Of a DNA stretch of 64,000 nt, positions 53,104-64,000 are shown piece by piece. How positions within the stretch are numbered: the first letter of the stretch is position 1; every line of letters begins with the position of its first letter. The notes under the pieces were generated by a model. That model was not told the DNA's origin, ran no database searches, and saw only the letters and a list, made by a program, of their open reading frames with translations. The position numbers and the translations under genes were made by a program. The stretch covers positions 14,820,459 through 14,884,458 of the forward strand of contig JAJLRJ010000014.1 in the NCBI GenBank assembly GCA_024195265.1, written 5' to 3'. The DNA is from Dendrophyllia cribrosa. Taxonomy: Eukaryota > Cnidaria > Anthozoa > Scleractinia > Dendrophylliidae.

Positions 53104-53578
53104 AGAGGCTTTTGCGCACAATTTTACATAATTTCTGATTTGTCCTATTTTTTAGTAATGAAATATCTGCCAGTTTCTCCTACGTTATTCCATGAACAGG
53201 TGGCAAAAGGAATTTTATACACAACATTACATTTCCCTTTTCTTTGGATGGATGACACTTTGGTCCCTGAAATTCCTGTTGAAGTGTCTTGAGGGGCTTA
53301 TTAGTAACTTTAATGTCATGTTTTTTAGGACACGAGTTAGCGGTTCTGTGATACCTTTGATAAAAGGGAGAGTCGTGCAAGCCCTACATGGGTAGGGTGG
53401 ATCAAACCACATGAAAAACATGCCAACTAATTCTTCAGGAGTGTACACTGTGAAAGGCCATGTTCTCTTTTTGCAATGTAAGAATTAAATTTTGATAGGT
53501 AGCTGTTGGAATGTAAAGCTCTGTTGACTTGATTAAGTTTTTGAGTTATTTCTGTTGCTGAATTAATTACTCAGTTTA
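53104..53578 (-). mobile_element. Penelope-like fragment inserted in a gene B intron
   Basis: Absent from gene A, whose intron runs directly from ATAAACAGTTTATTTCTTC. On the minus strand it encodes in pieces KGITEPLTRVLK, then NKPLKTLQQEFQGPK, then a GIY-YIG start (VGETGRYF). A frameshift after the first piece and stops later break it. It is a short internal slice of a Penelope-like element, of a different lineage from 39215-40430. Confidence 0.65.
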
Positions 53579-53611
53579 TTTCTTTTTTTTTTGACAATGC
53601 AATAATTATAC

Positions 53612-53704
53612 CTTTGTGAAAACTTCCAGAATGTAAACGATACCCAGTTGTCTGACAGATTACAGGTGCTTTTAGTGATAAATCCTGCTTGTCTGCAGTG
53701 TTCC
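53612..53704 (-). CDS. Gene B linker exon 1 (31 codons)
   Basis: TTTTGGTAG precedes the exon and CAAAG/GTATAA follows on the minus strand. 93 nt, phase 1 at both ends, encoding GNTADKQDLSLKAP, then VICQTTGYRLHSGSFHK. Compared with gene A's 78-nt exon it has five extra codons after LSLKAP, a length change that keeps the frame. No domain recognised. Confidence 0.7.
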
Positions 53705-54047
53705 CTACCAAAATACACAAAAAAAACTTAATCTGGCAACACAGATTCAGTCTTTTCTACAAAGAACAAGTAGTTAGAACAAGTATCTAAACAACCAAGC
53801 ATACCAGACATGTGAGCATCTCATAAAACTCAAACTCTATTCCTTACAGTATTTCTGACACAATTTTGTGTCAATTTTTTACATTCATACTCTTAAAAAA
53901 TTTCCAAAACTTTTCTTTTGAATCAAATACTTTAAAAGCACCACCAGTGCATATGATTTCTGGTCTATTATTCTACTACTACTACAATGGTAATTACTTT
54001 TGTCAGGTCACCAATCCAGAAAATTAAGAAGGGAAACTATTTCTTAC
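53705..54047 (-). other. Intron after the gene B glycosyltransferase exon
   Basis: 343 bp, GTAAGAAAT to TTGGTAG on the minus strand, tracking the same intron of gene A. No other feature. Confidence 0.6.
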
Positions 54048-55278
54048 CTAAGGAAATGTTAATCATCCTTTCTACAAGTTTATTACACTGCTCCTGCCAG
54101 CTGTATATTTCTGCATATTCTCTACAAAGAACCTGGAACTCTTTAAGTCGTAAATTCCTGTCTTTCTTTCGAACATCTCTGATTGCCTTGGCCCAATCCT
54201 TGGGATCTTCTGATTCCACTACACAGTTTGAACCATATGGAACTTTCTCCAAAGCTTCTCCAAGACCAGAGTTCCCACTAACCAGCACAGGCAAACCAGC
54301 AGATAAAGCTTCAAGGGCAGCCAGCCCAAAGCCTTCAGTTCGTGACGGCATTATAGCAAGATCTACTTCACAGAACAATCGGGCCAGTTGCTCTCTGCTT
54401 TCATTAAAACAACGCACAGTTAGTTGACTTCGATCAATGCCTTGCTCTAGTAACTTTTCTTTTACTTTCTCCTCTTCTCCACTTGGTGCACCAACAAACA
54501 CAAGTTTGTAGGGCTGTGACATGTCTTTCAACTCAGCAACGGCTTGAGCAGCGATGTCATAGCCCTTTAGCTGAAAGTCTTCATTGTCACCACGCCCAAA
54601 CACTAGAACACAAAATGTTCTTCTTTCTTCAGTGGCCTGCTTGACATCAGCAAACTCAGAGAAAATGCCCGGGGTGAGATTGAGAACATCTTGATCCTTT
54701 CCACAGGAACGGAGATAACCTGAGAAAGCTTCAGCCAGCTTGGGTCCAACTGCTACAACTTGATCAGCTAATTCACAGAGTTTTACCTCTACCTCATGCT
54801 TTTTCTCACCTTTGGAAATGGCATCTGCATAGCTTTTGTACATTCCTAGTTCTTCAGGAGCGGTATGAACGACTTGAATCCACTTGCAGTTATGGTGGCG
54901 CTTTATGAGTTGTACTTGACGGCCAAGATGGACTCCATGTCCTATGACACAGTCCACAGCATGGCCATCTGGTAAAGAGGACAACCAGAGTTCTGGTTCT
55001 AAACCTGGCAATTCTTCTGCTTCAATGAGACGGACATTGTGACTTGTGGCAACTTTTTTATCCTCTTCACTGCACTGAGGAAGATAAACACTGACTACCA
55101 CATTGGGATGTTTTGCCAACTGAATGGCCAGCTCTTGGTTGATGGTTGACAAGCCCCCTTTTGTGGATTTCCATTCACTGCTTAACAAAGTAACTCTCAA
55201 TTTCCTGCTGGAAGTGAAACTTGAACCATTTTCTAGGTCTTCCTGTGATGTGGAGGCTGTGCTAGGAAAGGATGAATC
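54048..55278 (-). CDS. Gene B glycosyltransferase exon (GT-B fold, group 1/GT4-like)
   Basis: Paralogue of 22059-23283. After a serine-rich leader starting at TTGTTTTAG/GATTCATCC (55278, phase 0) it encodes the whole GT-B enzyme: glycine loop STKGGLSTI, GHGVHLGRQ, VLVFGRGD and the EX7E motif in SRTEGFGLAALEAL. Relative to gene A it has two extra residues (DMSQPYK against DVTYK). It ends at 54048 with TTAG/GTAAGA in phase 1, a stronger donor than in gene A. The reading frame is intact and the catalytic-type residues are kept, so both paralogues are probably active. There is no signal peptide or transmembrane segment. The N-terminal exon has not been found. Confidence 0.88.
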
Positions 55279-55845
55279 CTAAAACAAGAGGATGGTAACT
55301 TTAAATTTACTAAAAGTCTACATAATAAAAATGTTAACATGGCTAAATCTAAGTTGGGTAAACTTAACCTTGAGTCAATGCAGTCAGTCAGGCTTCCACC
55401 TATAGTATACCTGATCTGCTGGGTTACCTCAGGGGCTTGCTGCTAGTTTTGTGATTTGCATGGCTTTCCTCTTCTCTTTGTATTGAAGGTGATCTTTATA
55501 TTATTTCCTCTTCATTTTAACTGACATTAAATAAATTATTTTGTTGTTTTGTGTATCACACCACTCACTCACTCGCTTGCTAGCGAATTTTGGTGGATTA
55601 TGGCTTCCACTCTTTCATCCCTTGCGGTTCATGGGCTTAGGTGAGTATTGGGCCAGATAAGTATTTTTCCACCAATTCCCTTCAGTGTGAGGGTGTCAGT
55701 TGGTGGCTGCTTGTAGGGGTGGTTCCCATGGATACCTTCTGACTCTGCCTGAATTGCCTATGCCCACCAACCTTAAAGGCACTAGATCCCAAGATCATCT
55801 ATTAATGATAAGTTCATTTTTTATTTACAGAAATAGTTATAATTT
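55279..55845. mobile_element. Upstream of gene B: intron and DIRS-like 3' remnant
   Basis: Tracks 23284-23860. The remnant at 55560-55810 repeats the DIRS tail landmarks (CAGTGTGAGGGTGTCAG, CATGGATACCTTC). Alignment with unit A ends at 55845, exactly where a CAGGGCTCGAAATTAA element begins. Confidence 0.5.
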
Positions 55846-56340
55846 CAGGGCTCGAAATTAAAAATTCTCAATCGCAATTTGCGAGTAATTCCTAAAATTT
55901 AGTCGCAAGTTCGAAAATTTTAGTCCACAAAAAACTAACTACTACTACTGTAATCGGAAATGAGAAATTTCTGAGAAAGTCTGAAAAAGAGAGCCTGTGA
56001 TGCACTTCTTGGAAACTGTGTTAATGGAGCATGAAATCGGTGATTAAGTCATGCAACATTCAACATGAATTTCGCAGGATTTTTCAGATAAAATTACAAC
56101 TAAATATTACGTCACATCCGGTTAGAAAATTTCAAGAAAGCCAGACTCGCCGCCTCGGTGATTGTCGGCGAATTGCAAGTCAGGCTGTTTTCTTTCTACG
56201 TATTTATGAACCTACAGTGTCATGGCATTTCATACTATGGGCAAAAGGTAGTTGCAGAAATGTTGTATCATATTTTTAAGCAAATATTTCGGTAAAAGAG
56301 AATTGTTTAGTATTGTTTTTGACGGTAAATAACAGCAAGC
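55846..56340. mobile_element. CAGGGCTCGAAATTAA element, left end
   Basis: CAGGG at the end is typical of hAT elements. The following AATCGCAATTTGCGAG is a short palindrome. The opposite CAGGG end is not found, so the element may be truncated. 56090-56340 is inversely similar to 57690-57925 (CACATCCGGTTA and CTATGGGCAAAAGG blocks). Confidence 0.45.
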
Positions 56341-57690
56341 AAAGTGGCGTGTAATGGTGAACACTCCACACCTCCAAGACATGTGGCGCTCGGACTTTTG
56401 GCTCTTGTCGTTTCTGATCGAGTGAAATCATCGAAAACTATAGCCCACGGTCTCAATAACAGCAAGAAGGAACCATTGGAGGTAATAGTTTTCATCATGC
56501 TGTGCGGGAACATTATTACCACTAGTTTTCGATGATTTCACTCGATCAGAAACGACAAGAGCCAAAAGAACGAGCGCCATGTCTTGGAAGTGTAGAGTGT
56601 TCGCCATGATAAGACAGCAGTTTAAGATACACTGACAGCTTCAGGTCGAGTGGTAATAATGTTCCCGTACAACCAATAAAAACTATGACCTCCAATTGTT
56701 CCTTCTTGATGTTATTGAGACCGTGGGCTATAGTTTTCGATGATTTCACTCGATCAGAAACGACAAGAGCCAAAAGTACGAGCGCCACATGTCTTGGAAG
56801 TGTAGTGTGTTCGCCATGATAAGACAGCAGTTTAAGATACACTGACAGCTTCAGGTCGAGTGGTAATAATGTTCCCGCACAGCACGATGAAAACTATGAC
56901 CTACAATGGTTCCTTCTTGATGTTATTGAGACCGTGGGCTATAGTTTTCGATGATTTCACTCGATCAGAAACGACAAGAGCCAAAAGTCCGAGTGCCACA
57001 TGTCTTGGAAGTGTAGATGTATTCGCCATGATAAGACAGCAGTTTAATAAACACTGACAGCTTCAGGTCGAGTGGTAATAATGTTCCCGCACAGCACGAT
57101 GAAAACTATGACCTACAATGGTTCCTTCTTGATGTTATTGAGACCGTGGGCTATAGTTTTCGATGATTTCACTCGATCAGAAACGACAAGAGCCAAAAGT
57201 GCGAGCGCCACATGTCTTGGAAGTGTGGATGTGTTCGCCATGATAAGACAGCAGTTCAAGATACACTGACAGCTTCAGGTCGAGTGGTAATAATGTTCCC
57301 GCACAGCACGATGAAAACTATGACCTCCAATGGTTCCTTCTTGATGTTATTGAGACTGTGGGCTATAGTTTTTGATGATTTCACTCGATCAGAAACGACA
57401 AGAGCCAAAAGTCCGAGCGCCACATGTCTTGCAAGTGTAGATGTATTCGCCATGATAAGACAGCAGTTTAATAAACACTGACAGCTTCAGGTCGAGTGGT
57501 AATAATGTTCCCGCACAGTACGATGAAAACTATTACCTCCAATGGTTCCTTCTTGCTGTTATTGAGTCCGTGGGCTATAGTTTTCGATGATTTTCACTCG
57601 ATCAGAAACGACAAGAACCAAAAGTCCGAGCGCCACATGTCTTGGAAGTGTGGAGTGTTCGCCATTACATGCCACTTCGTTTGTTGTAAT
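56341..57690. repeat. Foldback element with one arm amplified as a 212-bp tandem array
   Basis: The outer ends, GTGGCGTGTAATGGTGAACAC at left and the inverse of GTGGCATGTAATGGCGAACAC at right, are inverted. The left arm (56341-56525) is present once. The right arm unit is repeated about five times at 212-bp spacing from about 56530 to 57690 (TTCAGGTCGAGTGGTAATAA, CGATGATTTCACTCGATCAG). 212 is not a multiple of three, so the several short frames are repeat by-products. Confidence 0.85.
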
Positions 57691-58165
<475 letters not shown>

Positions 58166-58555
58166 TGGCTGGGAATAAACATAAGCCGCGTTTGGTTTCG
58201 CGAGCGTTCCATTGATCCATCCGCGTGATCTCCATCTAAGTGAGAAAAACATTCGTTGCTTGATTCTTGCTCGTTTTAAGAGCGGGACTATTGTCTGGCT
58301 TGAATCTCGCTCGTGTCTGGCCAAACAGATGCTTGATGACATTTCTGGGAGAGAAAAACTAGCTGTTTTACATGTATTATGGAAGATCATACAGCGCAAT
58401 TATTTCCTGAGTCGGCAAAATGTTTCCAAAGCTCTAGTGCTCTGAATATTGACTGTCGGTACAGTCTAAAAAATAATTATTCTCGGAAGCTGTTCCTTTT
58501 CGAAACTATTTATTATATTTACTATTTTCGAAAGATTTATTTGAACGGCTGAATT
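58166..58555. other. Spacer after the poly-C tract
   Basis: A 77-codon plus-strand frame (58212-58445, LARFKSGTIVWLESRSCLAK) is present but unrecognised. From 58460 the sequence is AT-rich with GACTGTCGGTACAGTC, a near-palindrome. Confidence 0.3.
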
Positions 58556-58810
58556 TTTTTTTCCGAACAGTTAACTTTAGCGGTTCGAACGGCTGAATAT
58601 TTTTCGTTAACAGCTGAATATTTTAAGTGAATGGGCGACCCTTGCCGTTCGAACGGCTGAATATTTTAAGTGAACGGATGACCCTTGCCGTTTGAACGGC
58701 TGAATATTTAAAGTGAACGGCTAGCCGCAGCCGTTCGAACAGCCTCCTACTGTTTGTGAACAGCAGGTGAACGGCAAGTGAACGGTATAAACGGCTATCC
58801 GATAGTATCG
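58556..58810. repeat. GAACGGCTGAATATTT short tandem repeats
   Basis: About five variants of CGTTCGAACGGCTGAATATT with AAGTGAACGG between them. Their spacing is uneven, up to about 55 bp. They may be sub-terminal repeats of an element whose ends are not seen. Confidence 0.6.
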
Positions 58811-59006
58811 TTTTCCTATGAGAGGTCACATATGGGATGGTCATGAAACAATAAAATGCTCAATCGTCTGCCCCAGGGTAGAATTAATGCCCTACACTCC
58901 GAATAACAGACCTTAGCGACTACTTAATGTGCACAGCGATTGGACAATGTTGGACCATGCTATTGACTTAAATATACTAAACACATGGTAATTTGATTAA
59001 CAAAAT
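58811..59006. repeat. Dispersed repeat, copy 3 (target of the 1.5-kb element)
   Basis: CATATGGGATGGTCATGAAAC through GCGATTGGACAATGTTGGACC matches 24590-24690 and 27797-27880. It resumes at 60503 after the inserted element. Confidence 0.6.
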
Positions 59007-60502
59007 GTGACCTTCCACGGGAAAACGTACATTAACGCTTTTCCGTTTAACGGTTTAAAGCGTTCGTTAGTCGTTTGTTTACCGTTAAAACGGTTTAAAA
59101 AAACGTTAGAAGCGTTAGAACATCCGTTAGAATTTACAGCCAAGCCGTTAAAAGCGTTAGAAAAGTCGTTTGAAACGTTTTCGCACGCCGTTAAAAGCGT
59201 TAGTAAAAAGCATTCAAATTTCCCTTCAAAGGCGTTTACAAAAGCGTTAGAAAAGTCGTTTAATCCAAACGTTTAACCGTTAACGAGCAAGCAAACAAGT
59301 AGACAGCACTTCAGATGTTTTTAGCATTCTGATATGGTTTATTTCTGATCAATAATAATTACAAACATACCTTGTTTTTCGGATCTTGTTCGTGTGAGTG
59401 GCCTGTGCACTCGAGAAGTTTGACAACAATGAAGATCATTCACGAGACACACGATCGCTAAATTTTGAGTCACGTTTTATGATTCCTTTTCGTGCCTTTA
59501 ATCCACATTTTGGTAAACAAGCACATTTTTCGTCTCAGCATTGGAGAATTATTTATCAAATCTGGTAAATATTGCGCGAATGCTCGCATGTTTTCGATTG
59601 ATCGCAGCGAAACACTCGTCCCCAGGGCGAGCGAAACCTGGGGAGAGTATGGCTGCTATGACAATAACATGCACGGAAGGCCTGGGCACAAATTCGATCG
59701 ATGAAGGCATAGTTGAAGGCATCGAATTCACGGTGAATGAATGTTGTTTTTCGAGTTTCGGCAAGACTGTCAGAAGAAAATTGAATACACGAAATGTTCC
59801 TTCGAGTTATTGACTGTAATGCTGATCGAATAGTCGAATTATTGGGCAGTAAGTTTGTAACTGAAGTGAATTTGGCGAGCTTTGTCAATTCGGCACCGTA
59901 AACACCGCGCTTGTTTCAGTACATTGCCGTTTCCTGCGCTTTGTGAATGTGGAAGTCTTGGTAAGTAATAAAACGCTATTTACAACTACATAAAAATGTC
60001 TTGGTCTCTTTTTTAACGACCTTACCAACCGATACATTTTGACTGTCCTATTTAATTCAGCATAAACTGCTCCAATCGTACGAGCGCTTCCTTATCATTT
60101 CCAATTATTATCGACAAGTACAGCATACCCTTAAGCTTTATATTTACACACTTTCGACCCACTTGTATTATGTTGACTCGTCTGCTTGCTTTTAGAAAGT
60201 TTGAGCGTTAGGTAATTTGCTTTAACGTTTTTGTAAACCATTAGAGATACTCCAGTCAACCGTTAGCCGTTTACAACAAAGCGTTAATCTGCCCGTTAAA
60301 AGCGTTCGGAAAAAGCGTTCAGAAAATTCAAGCTACCGTTAAAACGCTTTTGGAAAGCGTTAGAAATTTTCACTTGCCCGTTCAAAGCGTTAGCCAAGTC
60401 GTTCAAACGCTCTGAAAAGTCGTTAGCTATCCGTTCGTTAAGCGTTATTTTTTAGCCGTTTAACGGAAAAGCGTTAATGTACGTTTTCCCGTGGAAGGTC
60501 AC
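59007..60502. mobile_element. 1.5-kb TIR element with AAAT target duplication and CGTTA sub-terminal repeats
   Basis: Ends GTGACCTTCCACGGGAAAAC and a perfect inverse, continuing as inverted repeat for about 45 bp to CCGTTTAACGG. AAAT flanks both sides (59003-59006, 60503-60506). The empty site exists at 27865 (AACAAAATGGGACAAGATAT). Both sub-terminal regions (about 59040-59280 and 60190-60470) are crowded with AAAGCGTTAG and CCGTTAAAAGCG variants. The middle has a 90-codon frame (59541-59813) with no recognised family. The superfamily is undetermined. Confidence 0.8.
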
Positions 60503-61759
60503 AAATGGTACAGGATATAGATAATATATACACAATGTACATCAAGTTCATATGTTACCTTTGTTAGCCTGGACATCACAGGAAGCCTAAACAACCTTGA
60601 ACCTTGACACTGCAACAAAGAAACAAGTTAAAACAGACTGTCAAAAACTGTACACAGTTACCTATGAATAGAAATTATATAATGAAAGAGTAACCAAGAA
60701 GATATTCTTTCTACAGCCTTGCATAATAAACATATATATAAGCCTCATACAGTGTAAAATTATAAACATATCCAAGTTTGAAAGAACCCTAAAGCATTTT
60801 TAAACCCAAGCAACACAGATGTTCAACTTCTCCCAAACCCACACTTTGAGGAGAAGAGCCAGCCAGAAAAGACCATATTTTTCATTTTCTGCCAGCATTT
60901 AAATAGACCTGTAGCATTTCCTTGAGTTATTACTCCATGACACATGCTAGCTACCCTTGTTACACTTTCTCTATTAAAACTTGTTAATTGAACTATATTA
61001 TCTCACAAATGATCTTGTGAAATAATTAATAAAAATAAAAACTTACCAAAGCTTGTTAAATGCACCCTTGAAACCTCACACCACAACATGATGGTATTTG
61101 AACTGAATCACTATCTGGTTGACCTTTAAAATATAAATTGAGGTAAGTGACATTATCATATGACCCATACAGCCCTGCACGTGTGTTTATTTTTAAAACT
61201 AGTTACAAAATACCCGTATGAGGGCTGTACGCAATATTCAAAGTGGGGCCAGAAAAAGCTGTATGACCCTGAAAGAAAGGCGTATGGCCTCGCATGTTAA
61301 AATTTAAAATAATAAATTGTCTTTCAATTGGTCATGATAAAATACTTATTGACTTAGTTAGGTCAGGACGGATAGGAAAATGATTAGTTCTCAGTCACTG
61401 CGCACGCACAGACTTTGCTGCTTTAGATCTGTATGTTTGCAAAACAGATTGAATGCCTGTAAGAATAAAAGCACAAGTTTGCCCATTTTTTGAGGAATGA
61501 AAATGCACTAGCAATTCTTAATTTGCACATGACATCATAAAAATTCAAAAATCTAAACTATACATCCTACAAAGCTGTTTCTAGTTCATGGTATGTGGGT
61601 ATACAATCTTTTACAAAAAGTTTCAGGTTTTAAAGTAGAATCTGCGAGTACAGTTCATATCCATCAATCAATCAATCAAACTTTATTTATAGAGGGTAAC
61701 ACCTACACTGTAATAGTTAGACAACTAGTAAACTTGTGGCCTTCTTAAAAACAGTCCTT
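60503..61759. repeat. Dispersed repeats, including third copy of the left-edge block
   Basis: 60540-60660 tracks 28030-28140. 60960-61150 tracks 3290-3520 and 33000-33180 (AACTTACCAAAGCTTGTTAAA and on). At 61655-61690, (TCAA)n and CTTTATTTATAG look like the reverse of a LINE 3' end. No gene. Confidence 0.5.
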
Positions 61760-61885
61760 GCTAGCATGCAGTTGAGGGATAAAACAGTGAAATTCCAGTT
61801 GGATTGTGGTGCGATAGTCAACAACCTACCAGTTACCAGAGATATATCATGACCCTCAGACAAAACAGCTTCAGCCCACGCAAAC
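61760..61885 (+). pseudogene. Ty3/gypsy pol remnant, protease part
   Basis: Reads VKFQLDCGAIVNNLP, the retropepsin active site in the DCGA form common in invertebrate Ty3/gypsy elements, then a stop. The coding sequence is cut at 61886 by a TA-flanked element and resumes at 63439. Confidence 0.6.
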
Positions 61886-61887
61886 TA

Positions 61888-63436
61888 CAGTACCGGACAG
61901 AAGTTAACCTAACAGGGAACCCTTAGCAGAACGCGTTCCCCTTGGCGTTCCATTTTGCGTTCCCTTAGCATTCCATTTTGCGTTCCCTTTGCGTTCCATT
62001 TTGCGTTCCCTTAGCGTTCCAGTTCAGTAAAATGGAACGCGTTCCCTTGTTTTCTTTCAGAACGCGTTCTTATCTACACTAACAGTGTGCAGTCTAGAGT
62101 CTGGAACGGCTTTGGTGCTGTCTGAAATATGCGAGACAAAAATATATCGCCATAACGTTAATTTGCACCAGTGTGGAAAAATCCGGTGGGAAAATGTACG
62201 TAGAAGACAATTATAAATGAATATAAAATGTGGACAGACCAACAGTAAGTTTTTTCTTGCCATGCTTTAACAAACCACGAACTGGACGAAGCAAAAAACT
62301 TGTCATCCGACATTTAATTGACAGAGACCGAATGAGCTGATTCTGCGATCGAACTTGCTCGCATTTTGGAGTGGATCATTGATCATCTGAACAATTGTTG
62401 TTGTTTTTTTGTCAGGCTCAAAAATGTGATAAAATATAAATGGCTGAAGAATCCTCAATAAAAAGTCCTAGCTTGCTTTTTCTTTGTTCCGATGTTCCTC
62501 CTTTTAATATTGTCCTGCAAAGGAATTCTTTAAAACGTTTCCGCAACAGTTTTCCCGTAAAAGTTTGTTGCGTGCAACATGTAATTTAATCGATGAAAAC
62601 AACTTTCAATTGAATGTAAAAATAACATCTAACCAGAATGAAAGTGATTTCAGTCTTTATAATATCTTAAAGATGTGTTAAATTATTTTTTAATTTGTAA
62701 TTTAGGCCGAGGCATGAAATGCATGAAATGTTTTTATGCAAATTTGTGTGAAATGTAATTTGATCTGGTGTTTTTCAAGCGCTTGAATCCAGTTGAATGT
62801 AAATAAAAACTTGACATTCACGAACGAAAAATGCATTTTCGTGAATGAAACCTTCTATCACTTGAATGAAAAAATTGTACCTGATAAAACTCTAATCAGA
62901 TTTTGTGTTTTTTAAGTCTCCCTGATCTATTTGGTTTTTGAATGTAATTAACATGAATTAAAGCAAAAATATATCTCTCAGTGCAGACAGCTGAGCTGTA
63001 ATTTATTTCAAGAACACATTGAGAACAGCCAATTCTAAACAGCAAAACATTTTCTTGGTCTTATATTCTCGGCTACTAATAACTTTGGGGAATTGAAAAC
63101 AACAGGACATTTTGAATTGAAATTTCGTCGCGTTAACATGAGTCATACGCAAATAGTCATGAATCAATGAATTTTGCGAATTTATTACCTTTCGCGGTGA
63201 CCAAGTAAGCGAGTTCTCCGTCGTTTTTTAAGAGAGTTTGTATTTTATTTCGAGAACGCGTTCCCCTAAAAATTTGGAAGTTGTGTAGTGTTCCATTTTG
63301 CGTTCCTTTGGCGTTCCATTTTGCGTTCCCTTAGCGTTCCATTTTGCGTTCCCTTAGCGTTCCATTTTGCGTTCCCTAGCGTTCCTTCAAGTTCCAAGAA
63401 CGCGTTCCCCTGTTAGGTTACTTCTGTCCGGTACTG
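61888..63436. mobile_element. Tc1/mariner-type non-autonomous element, 1.55 kb
   Basis: Ends CAGTACCGGACAGAAGT and an inverse copy. TA lies on both sides (61886-61887, 63437-63438). Next to each end is a minisatellite of GCGTTCCATTTTGCGTTCCC variants (about 61935-62045 and 63295-63390), in inverse arrangement around GAACGCGTTCCCC. The middle is AT-rich without a transposase. It splits a Ty3/gypsy pol remnant. Confidence 0.8.
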
Positions 63437-63438
63437 TA

Positions 63439-63795
63439 CCCTAGTCATGTTTAACAAAACAGAGCTGAAACCTCTAGGATGTGTGACCCTTAACCCAAAG
63501 AATGAACAGTGTTTCCTCATGGAATACACCGTCCATCGTACCAGAAGGTCACACAGCACTCCCAGGTGCTGAATCAGTCCAGCAGTTTGGTCTCATCACA
63601 GTCAATACTGACAAAATCATGTTTCTCTCGGATGCACCTCCCAAACTGCCAGATATAGTGAGCGAATTTGAAGATGTATTCTCAGGAGAACGAAGCAAGA
63701 CGAAAAGCTTCACCTAGAGATTGACAAATCTGTACCAGTGGCACTCCCAGTGAGGAAAGTACATTTTACAGTGAAGGAGCCCCTAAAACAGGGGA
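63439..63795 (+). pseudogene. Ty3/gypsy pol remnant, protease end to reverse transcriptase start
   Basis: Pieces in shifting frames read LVMFNKTELKPLG, then ISPAVWSHH-type debris, EFEDVFSGE and LHLEIDKSVPVALPVRKV, the usual lead into a gypsy reverse transcriptase (DVFSGE, then LPxRKVP, then KEPLK). Frameshifts and stops show an old copy. It ends near 63795, before the RT catalytic region. Confidence 0.65.
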
Positions 63796-64000
63796 ACCAC
63801 AGGGAGCCCAGGCTCACAACAGGAATCCTCAACGACAAAAATATAAGGATTTCTATGGGATTTTATCGTGAGTTTGATAAAAATTAATATCAAAATTGAA
63901 AACAAACAGCCATTAAAGTGTTCATACCTCATCAAATAATGTCTGTCTGTTGTTTTTTGGCGGCTATATGGCTTCTTTATGGCATTTTAGCAAGTTTTGG
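63796..64000. other. Right edge of the window, nothing recognised
   Basis: AT-rich sequence without a supported feature. Confidence 0.4.

Overview
The window looks like nuclear DNA of an anthozoan cnidarian, most likely a stony coral. It is AT-rich and intron-bearing, its genes have spliceosomal junctions, and it is crowded with DIRS, Penelope, Ty3/gypsy, pogo, PIF/Harbinger, Tc1/mariner and TTAA-target elements plus a tRNA-derived SINE. The key protein architecture, a group-1 glycosyltransferase joined to NACHT and leucine-rich repeats, has been reported as a coral novelty (the Acropora digitifera NLR survey). There are no bacterial operons, rRNA genes or CRISPR arrays.

The host content is two paralogous minus-strand genes and one broken relative. 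Gene A (23283 down to 14032) and gene B (55278 down to 48008) each have a glycosyltransferase exon, two short linker exons and one very large NACHT-LRR exon. Every junction I could place from the glycosyltransferase exon onward is phase 1, so the exons join into one reading frame. I read each as one intracellular NOD-like receptor with a GT-B glycosyltransferase as its N-terminal module. The 5' end of both genes, before a serine-rich leader, was not found. A third NACHT-LRR copy (9790-11080) keeps only the LRR half and is joined at a sharp breakpoint to unrelated repeat DNA.

The two genes lie in a segmental tandem duplication. Unit A runs from roughly 2.2-3.6 kb to 23.9 kb. Unit B runs from roughly 29.3-37.3 kb to 55.85 kb. 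The left-edge repeat recurs a third time at 60.96-61.15 kb, so another unit may start beyond the window. Insertions present in one unit and absent from the other give relative dates: a Penelope element at 39215-40430, a Penelope fragment at 53104-53578, a 216-bp TIR element at 46852-47067, and the pogo and other material at 18.6-20.9 kb.

Layout: 1-1.1 kb DIRS pol remnant; 1.3-5.8 kb foldback element, SINE, tRNA-like repeats and a Harbinger derivative; 5.8-11.8 kb minisatellite, small inverted-repeat elements and the LRR fragment; 11.8-23.9 kb gene A with flanks; 23.9-37.3 kb accessory repeats including a 2-kb palindrome and a 1.9-kb TTAA-flanked element; 37.3-47.4 kb tRNA-like array, LTR remnant, Penelope element and minisatellite; 47.4-55.3 kb gene B; 55.8-61 kb foldback element with an amplified 212-bp arm, a 211-bp poly-C tract and a 1.5-kb TIR element; 61.7-63.8 kb Ty3/gypsy pol remnant split by a 1.55-kb TA-flanked element.
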